This document shows positions 58,548 to 64,000 of a stretch of DNA of 64,000 bases, in pieces. Source of the DNA: Ehretia macrophylla (lineage: Eukaryota > Streptophyta > Magnoliopsida > Boraginales > Ehretiaceae); contig CM075770.1 of the NCBI GenBank assembly GCA_037974665.1, positions 59,841,850 through 59,905,849 of the forward strand. The letters run 5' to 3'. Made by a program: the position numbers and the translations under genes. The stretch's first letter is position 1. Each line of letters begins with the position of its first letter. The notes under the pieces were generated by a model. The model did not search any database and was not told the DNA's origin. It saw only the letters and a list, made by a program, of their open reading frames with translations.

Positions 58548-58666
58548 GGTTGCGATCATACCAGCACTAATGCACCTGATCCCATCAGAACTGCGAAGTT
58601 AAGCGTGCTTGGGCGAGAGTAGGACTATAATGGGTGACCCCATGGGAAGTCCTCGAGCTGCACCCC
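58548..58666 (+). rRNA. 5S ribosomal RNA gene (type P4 unit)
   Basis: GGTTGCG at the 5' end, G30T, C46G, a change at 76 (GGACTA), ATAATGG in box C, C95A, and CGAGCTG at 107-113. Confidence 0.9.
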
Positions 58667-59225
58667 CCTTGTCAATTTTTTTTGCTCCCGTTAGGGTTGC
58701 CAAGATACTTTATCCACCACATTTCTTTTATCGAATCACACGGCACCTTGCGCAACACAACTTCACTTCAAGTAGAGGCTAGGCCCGCAAACCGAGGGCG
58801 TAGGGCTTGTGACCAGGTCTGCTTCGCTCTGGTGCCCATAACTTTTGATCCGTAAGGAGTTACGCGGCGCACAGCATACCGTTGCAAAGCTCTCCGAGAG
58901 CACTACGATGGGGGTAGCCAACTTGCTCGCTATTCCCATTTTTGGAGCGTAAAATAGAACGTTTTCATCAGTTTCGGGCCACTTTTCTTATTAAGCTCTG
59001 TTTTTCCGTCCTGGATCGTACGTCGTTAGCTATTAAAAGGACGACAACCTTACTCGCGGGACATTAGAGGGCCCTACAACGTGTCGATATCACGTCTTGC
59101 GAGGATGTTGTGTTGTTGAAGTGGATAGGTTGTCGTTAAGCCCATTGGGCCTTCTAAATAGGCCATATCTCTAGGCTGGGACTGCGAACCGTTAACACAT
59201 AAAGGAATTGTACCCTTAACATGAC

Positions 59226-59344
59226 GGGTGTGATCATACAAGCACTAATGCACTGGATCCCAAGAGAACTCCGAAGTTAAGCGTGCTTGGGCGAGAGTAG
59301 TACTAGGATGGGTGACCCCCTAGGAAGTCCTCGTGTTGTACCCC
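59226..59344 (+). rRNA. 5S ribosomal RNA gene (type P5 unit)
   Basis: C6T, C15A, C29T, AAGAG for ATCAG at 37-41, a change at 97 and TGTACCCC. Box A to box C is otherwise intact. Confidence 0.93.
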
Positions 59345-59904
59345 CCTTTTCAATTTTTTTTGCTCCGGTTAGGGTTGCCAAGATACTTTATCCCCCACAT
59401 TTCTATTATCGAATCCCACGGCACCTTGGGCAAGACAACTTCGCTTCAAGTGGAGGCTGGGCCCGCAAAACTGACGACGTAGGGCTTGTGACCAGGTCTC
59501 CTTCGCTCCGATGCCCATAACTTTTGATCCATAAGGAGTTACGCGGCACACAGCAAACCGTTGCAAAGCTCACCGAGAGCTCTACGACGGGGGCAGCCAA
59601 CTTGCTCGCTATGCCAATTTTTGGAGCCCAAAATCGAACGTTTTCATCAGTTTCGGGCCACTTTTCTTATTAAGCTCTGTTTTTTCCATCCCGGATCGTA
59701 CGTCGTGAGCTGTTAAAAGGACGACAACCTTACCGCGGGACATTAGAGTGCCCTACAACGCGTCGATATCATGTCTTGCGAGGATGCTATGTTGTTGAAG
59801 CGGATGGGTTGTCGTTAAGCCCATTGAACCTTCCGAATGGGCCATCTCTCTAGGCTGGGACTGTGAACCGTTAACACATAAATGAATTGTGCCCGAAACA
59901 TGAC

Positions 59905-60023
59905 GGGTACGATCATACCAGCACTAATGCACCGGATCCCATCAAAACTCCGAAGTTAAGCGTGCTTGGGCGAGAGTAGTACTAGGATGGATAACCCCCA
60001 GGGAAGTCCTCGTGTTGCACCCC
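59905..60023 (+). rRNA. 5S ribosomal RNA gene (type P1 unit)
   Basis: G5A, G41A, G87-region GGATAAC and CCAGGGAAG for CCTGGGAAG. Confidence 0.93.
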
Positions 60024-60582
60024 ACTTATCAATTGTTTTTCCTCCGGTTAGGTTTGCCAAGTTACTTTATCCACCACATTTCTATTATTGAATCCCACGG
60101 CACCTTGGGCAAGACAACTTCGCTTCACGTGGAGGCTGGGCCTGCAAACCGAGGGCGTAGGGTTTGTGACCAGGTCTCCGTCGCTCCCGTGCCCATAACC
60201 TTTGATCCGTAAGGAGTTACACAGCGCACAGCATACCGTTGCAAAGCTCTCCGAGAGCTCTACGACAGGGGTTGCCAACTTGCTCGCTGTGCCCATCTTT
60301 GGAGACCAAAATCGAACGTTTTCATCAGTTTCGGGCCACTTTTCTTATTAAGCTCTGTTTTTCCGTCCCCGATCGTACATCGTGAGCAGTTAAAAGGACG
60401 AAAACTTTACTGGCGGGACACTAGAGGGCGCTATAATGTGTCGATATCACGTCTTGCGAGGATGCTTTGTTGTTGAAACGGATGGGTTGTTGTTAAGACC
60501 ATTGGGCCTTCTGAATGGGCCATCTCTCTAGGCTGGGACTGTGAAACGTTAACACATGAAGGAATTGCGCCCTCAACATGAC

Positions 60583-60701
60583 GGGTGCAATCATACCAGC
60601 ACTAATGCACCGGATCCCATCAGAACTCCGAAGTTAAACGTGCTTGGGCGAGAGTAGTACTATGATGGGTAACCCCCTGGGAAGTCCTCATGTTGTACCC
60701 C
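60583..60701 (+). rRNA. 5S ribosomal RNA gene (type P2 unit)
   Basis: G7A, G56A in box A, G81T, G89A, G108A and TGTACCCC. Confidence 0.92.
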
Positions 60702-61257
60702 CCTTTTCACTTTTTTTCCTCCAGTTAGGGTTGGCAAGATACTATATCCAGCACATTTCTATTATCGAATTCCACAGCACCTTGGGCAAAACAACTTCGC
60801 TTCACGTGGAGGCTGGGCCAGCAAACCGAGGATGTAGGGCTTGTGACTAGGTCTCCGTCGCTCCGGTCCCATTACTTTTGATCCGTAAGGAATTACGCGG
60901 CACACAGCATACCGTTGTAAAGCTCTCCGAGAGCTCTACGACGGGGGCAGTCGGCTTGTTTGCTGTGCAATTTTTGAAACCCAAAATCGAACGTTTTAAT
61001 CAGGTTCAGGCCACTTTTCTTATTAAGCTCTGTTTTTCCGTACCCGATCGTACGTCGTGAGCTGTTAAAAGGACGACAACTTTACTGGCGGGACACTAGA
61101 GAGCCCTACAATGCGTCGATATCACGTCTTGCGAGGATTCTTTGTTGTTGAAGCGGATGGGTTGTTGTTAACACCATTAGGCCTTCTAAATGGGCCATCT
61201 CTCTAGGCTGGGACTGTGAACCGTTAACACATGAAGGAATTGCGCCCTCAACATGAC

Positions 61258-61376
61258 GGGTGCGATCATACCAGCACTAATGCACCGGATCCCATCAGAA
61301 CTCCGAAGTTAAGCGTGCTTGGGTGAGAGTAGTACTATGATGGGTGACCCCCTGGGAAGTCCTCGTGTTGCACCCT
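61258..61376 (+). rRNA. 5S ribosomal RNA gene (type P3 unit)
   Basis: C67T, G81T and a terminal T. The gene matches 57192 rather than the other P3 gene (57870), while its spacer is P3. So gene and spacer have been reshuffled by exchange or conversion. Confidence 0.95.
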
Positions 61377-61934
61377 CCCTTTTCAATTTCTTTTCCTCCG
61401 GTTAGGGTTGCCAAGATACTTTATCCACCAAATTTCTATTATCGAATCCCACGACACCTTGGGCAAGACAACTTCGCTTCACGTGGAGGATGGGCCCACA
61501 AACCGACGGCGTAGGGCTTGTGACCAGGTCTCCGTCGTTCGGGTGCCCATAACTTTAGATCCGTAAGGAGTTAAAGGGCGCACAGCATACCGTTGCTAAG
61601 CTCTCCGAATGCTCTACGACGGGGGTAGCCAGCTTGCTCGCTGTGCCCTTTTTGGGCCTAAAATCGAGCATTTTCATCAGTTTCAGTCCACTTTTCTTTT
61701 TTTGCTCTATTTTTTTGTCCCAGATCGTATGTCGTGAGTTGTTAAAAGGAAGACAATCCTACTCGCAGGACATTAGAGGGCCCTACAATGCGTTGATATC
61801 ACGTCTTGCGAGGATGCTGTGTTGTTGAAGCGGATGGGTTGTCGTTAAGCCCATTGGGCCTTTTGAATGGGCCATCTCTCTAGGTTGGGACTGTGAACCG
61901 TTAACAAATAAAGGAATTGTGCCCTCAATATGAT

Positions 61935-62053
61935 GGTTGCGATCATACCAGCACTAATGCACCTGATCCCATCAGAACTGCGAAGTTAAGCCTGCTTGGG
62001 CGAGAGTAGTACTATAATGGGTGACCGCATGGGAAGTCCTCGTGTTGCACCCC
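61935..62053 (+). rRNA. 5S ribosomal RNA gene (type P4 unit)
   Basis: GGTTGCG start, G30T, C46G, G58-region GCCTGC, ATAATGG in box C, C93G and C95A. Confidence 0.91.
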
Positions 62054-62612
62054 CCTTTTCAATTTTTTTTGCTCCGGTTAGGGTTGCCAAGATACTTTAT
62101 CCACCACATTTCTTTTATCGAATCCCACGGCACCTTGGGCAACACAACTTTGCTTCAAGTAGAGGCTGGGCCCGCCAACCGAGGGCGTAGGGCTTGTGAC
62201 CAGGTCTCCTTCGCTCTGGTGCCCATAACTTTTGATCCGTAAGGAGTTACGCGGCGCACAGCATACCGTTGCAAAGCTCTCCGAGAGCACTACGATGGGG
62301 GTAGCCAACTTGCTCGCTTTGCCCATTTTTGGAGCCCAAAATCAAACGTTTACATCATTTTCGGTCCACTTTTCTTATTAAGCTCTGTTTTTCCGTCCCG
62401 GATCGTACGTCGTGAGCTATTAAAAGGAGTACAGCCTTACTCGCAGGACATTAGAGGGCCCTACAATGTGTCGATATCACGTCTTGTGAGGATGCTGTGT
62501 TGTTGAAGCAGATAGGTTGTCGTTAAGCCCATTGGGCCTTCTAAATAGGCCATATCTCTAGGCTGGGTCTAAGAACCGTTAACACATTAAGGAATTGTGC
62601 CCTTAACATGAC

Positions 62613-62731
62613 GGGTGCGATCATACCAGCACTAATGCACTGGATCCCAAGAGAACTCCAAAGTTAAGCGTGCTTGGGCGAGAGTAGTACTAGGATGGGT
62701 GACCCCCTAGGAAGTCCTCGTGTTGCACCCC
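62613..62731 (+). rRNA. 5S ribosomal RNA gene (type P5 unit)
   Basis: C29T, AAGAG for ATCAG at 37-41, G48A and a change at 97. Confidence 0.94.
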
Positions 62732-63290
62732 CCTTTTCCATTTTTTTTCCTCCGGTTAGGGTTGCCAAGATACTTTATCCCCCACATTTCTTTTATCGCA
62801 TCCCATGGCACCTTGGGCAAGACAACTTCGCTTCAAGTGGAGGCTGGGCCCGCAAACCGAGGGCGTAGGACTTGTGACCAGGTCTCCTTCGCTCCGGTGC
62901 CCATAACTTTTGATCCGCAAGGAGTTACGCTGTACACAGCATACAGTTGCAAAGCTCTCCGAGAGCTCTACGACGGGGGCAGCCAGCTTGCTCGCTGTGC
63001 CAATTTTTGGAGCCCAAAATCGAACGTTTTCATCAGTTTTGGGACACTTTTCTTGTTAAGCTTTGTTTTTTCGTCCCGGATCGTACGTCGTGAGCTATTA
63101 AAAGGAAGACAACCTTACTCGCGAGTCATTAGAGGGCCATACAACGCGTCGATATCACGTCTTATGAGGATGTTGTGATGTTGAAGCGAATGGGTTGTCG
63201 TTAAGCCCATTGGGCCTTCTAAATGGGCCATCTCTCTAGGCTGGGACTGTGAACCGTTAACACATAAAGGAATTGTGCCCTCAACATGAC

Positions 63291-63409
63291 AGGTGTGATC
63301 ATACCAGCACTAATGCACTGGATCCCATTAGAACTCCGAAGTTAAGCGTGCTTTGGCAAGAGTAGTACTACGATGGGTGACCCCCTTGGAAGTCCTCGTG
63401 TTGAACCTT
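63291..63409 (+). rRNA. 5S ribosomal RNA gene (P5-like unit)
   Basis: G1A, C6T, C29T, C39T, a change at 64 (CTTTGG), G68A, G81C, a change at 97 and the end GAACCTT. More worn than its neighbours. The spacer holds a compensated palindrome at 63632-63646. Confidence 0.9.
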
Positions 63410-63631
63410 CCTTTTCAATTTTTTTTTCCTCCGGTTAGGGTTGCCAAGATACTTTATCCACCACATTTCTATGATCGAATCCCACGGCACCTTGGGTATG
63501 ATAACTTCGCTTCACATGGAGGCTGGTCCAGCAAACCGAGGGCGTAGGGCTTGTGACCAGGTCTCCGTCGCTCCGGTGCCTATAACTTTTGATACGTAAA
63601 GAGTTACACGGCGCACAGCATACCGTTGGAA

Positions 63632-63646
63632 AGCTGTCTGACAGCT
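63632..63646. other. Compensated spacer palindrome AGCTGTC-T-GACAGCT
   Basis: The common arms AGCTCTC/GAGAGCT are changed on both sides to AGCTGTC/GACAGCT, so a perfect 7-bp pairing is kept. Confidence 0.7.
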
Positions 63647-63967
63647 CTACGACGGGGCAGCCAACTTGCTCACTTTGCCAATTTTTGGAGCCGAAAATTT
63701 AACGTTTTCATCAGTTTCGGGCCACTTTTCTTATTAAGCTTTGTTTCTCCGTCCCGGATCGTATGTCGTGAGCTGTTAAATGGAAAAACACCATACTCGC
63801 GGGACATTAGAAGGCTGTACAATGTGTCGATATCACGTCTCGTGAGGATGCTGTGTTGTTGAAGAGGATGGGTTGTCGTTAAGCCCATTGGGCCTTCTGA
63901 ATGGGCCATCACTCTAGGCTGGGACTGCGAACCATTAACACATAATGGAATTGTGCCTCAACATGAC

Positions 63968-64000
63968 GGGTGCGATCATACCAGCACTAATGCATCGGAC
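63968..64000 (+). rRNA. 5S ribosomal RNA gene, cut by window edge
   Basis: The first 33 nt of a 5S gene, at the expected 677-bp step. C28T and a change near 33 are visible. Confidence 0.9.

Larger units (their letters stand above)
55944..64000 (+). repeat. 5S rDNA array, distal block with pentamer P1-P5
   Basis: Units at 56514-59226 recur at 59905-62613 in the same order, 3387-3391 bp apart. Marks: P1 CCATCTTTGGAGACC; P2 GGCAAGATACTATATCCAG; P3 CACCAAATTTC and CACGACACC; P4 gene starting GGTTGCG with CACCTGATC; P5 gene with CACTGGATCCCAAGAG. The spacer at 55955-56513 is P5 type (ACTGACGACGT, as at 59345-59904). Confidence 0.8.

Noticed and set aside
17460-64000. Dozens of open frames of 60-150 codons on both strands, repeated every 677 bp
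   Set aside because: They lie in 5S genes and spacers, overlap each other in several frames, and owe their recurrence to the array. None resembles a known protein.
1-64000. CRISPR-like array of regular repeats
   Set aside because: The repeat is a 119-nt eukaryotic 5S gene with a spacer of about 558 bp in a plant context.
1-64000. 35S rRNA genes (18S, 5.8S, 28S) linked to the 5S genes
   Set aside because: No large-subunit or small-subunit rRNA sequence is present. This is a separate 5S locus.

Overview
This window is plant nuclear DNA from a 5S rRNA gene array. I count 70 copies of the 5S gene: 66 of full or near-full length (117-120 nt), two truncated, one split by a retrotransposon LTR, and one cut by the window edge. 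Each gene sits in a head-to-tail unit of about 677 bp: a gene of about 119 nt, a T-rich terminator, and a spacer of about 558 bp that ends in a TATA-like promoter. The gene sequence is of angiosperm type; the species cannot be named from it. No protein-coding host gene is supported. The short open frames in the spacers and LTRs are by-products of repetition.

Layout. 1-1907: three 5S units on the minus strand. 1908-6188: a broken retrotransposon cluster, made of a partial plus-strand element (LTR 1908-4076, primer-binding site 4080-4091, some internal sequence) joined at 5069 to a minus-strand LTR piece of a second family. 6189-6773: a 5'-truncated 5S gene and spacer, now on the plus strand, so array polarity flips across the cluster. 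6774-17397: a young minus-strand LTR retrotransposon with two 3.86-kb LTRs and a 2.9-kb internal region with no coding capacity, inserted in a 5S spacer. 17398-53209: a continuous plus-strand 5S array. 53210-55943: a 2.73-kb solo LTR inserted in the last nucleotides of a 5S gene, with the 5-bp target duplication TGTTG. 55944-64000: the array continues.

The array is not a set of uniform monomers. Spacer variants recur in fixed order, giving higher-order repeats: a trimer A-B-C (about 2.03 kb) at 17460-21522 and 46352-53209; a pentamer C-D-E-F-G (about 3.39 kb) through the middle; and a distinct pentamer P1-P5 (about 3.39 kb) after the solo LTR. A block of about 8 kb (about 18530-26590) is repeated at about 33870-41930, offset by about 15.34 kb. 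Some gene variants track the higher-order position; for example B-type genes carry linked changes inside the Pol III internal promoter. Letters A-G and P1-P5 are my own labels for spacer types, read by eye.

The genes are Pol III templates for 5S rRNA of the large ribosomal subunit. Nucleotide positions in the gene entries refer to the majority 119-nt sequence of this window.
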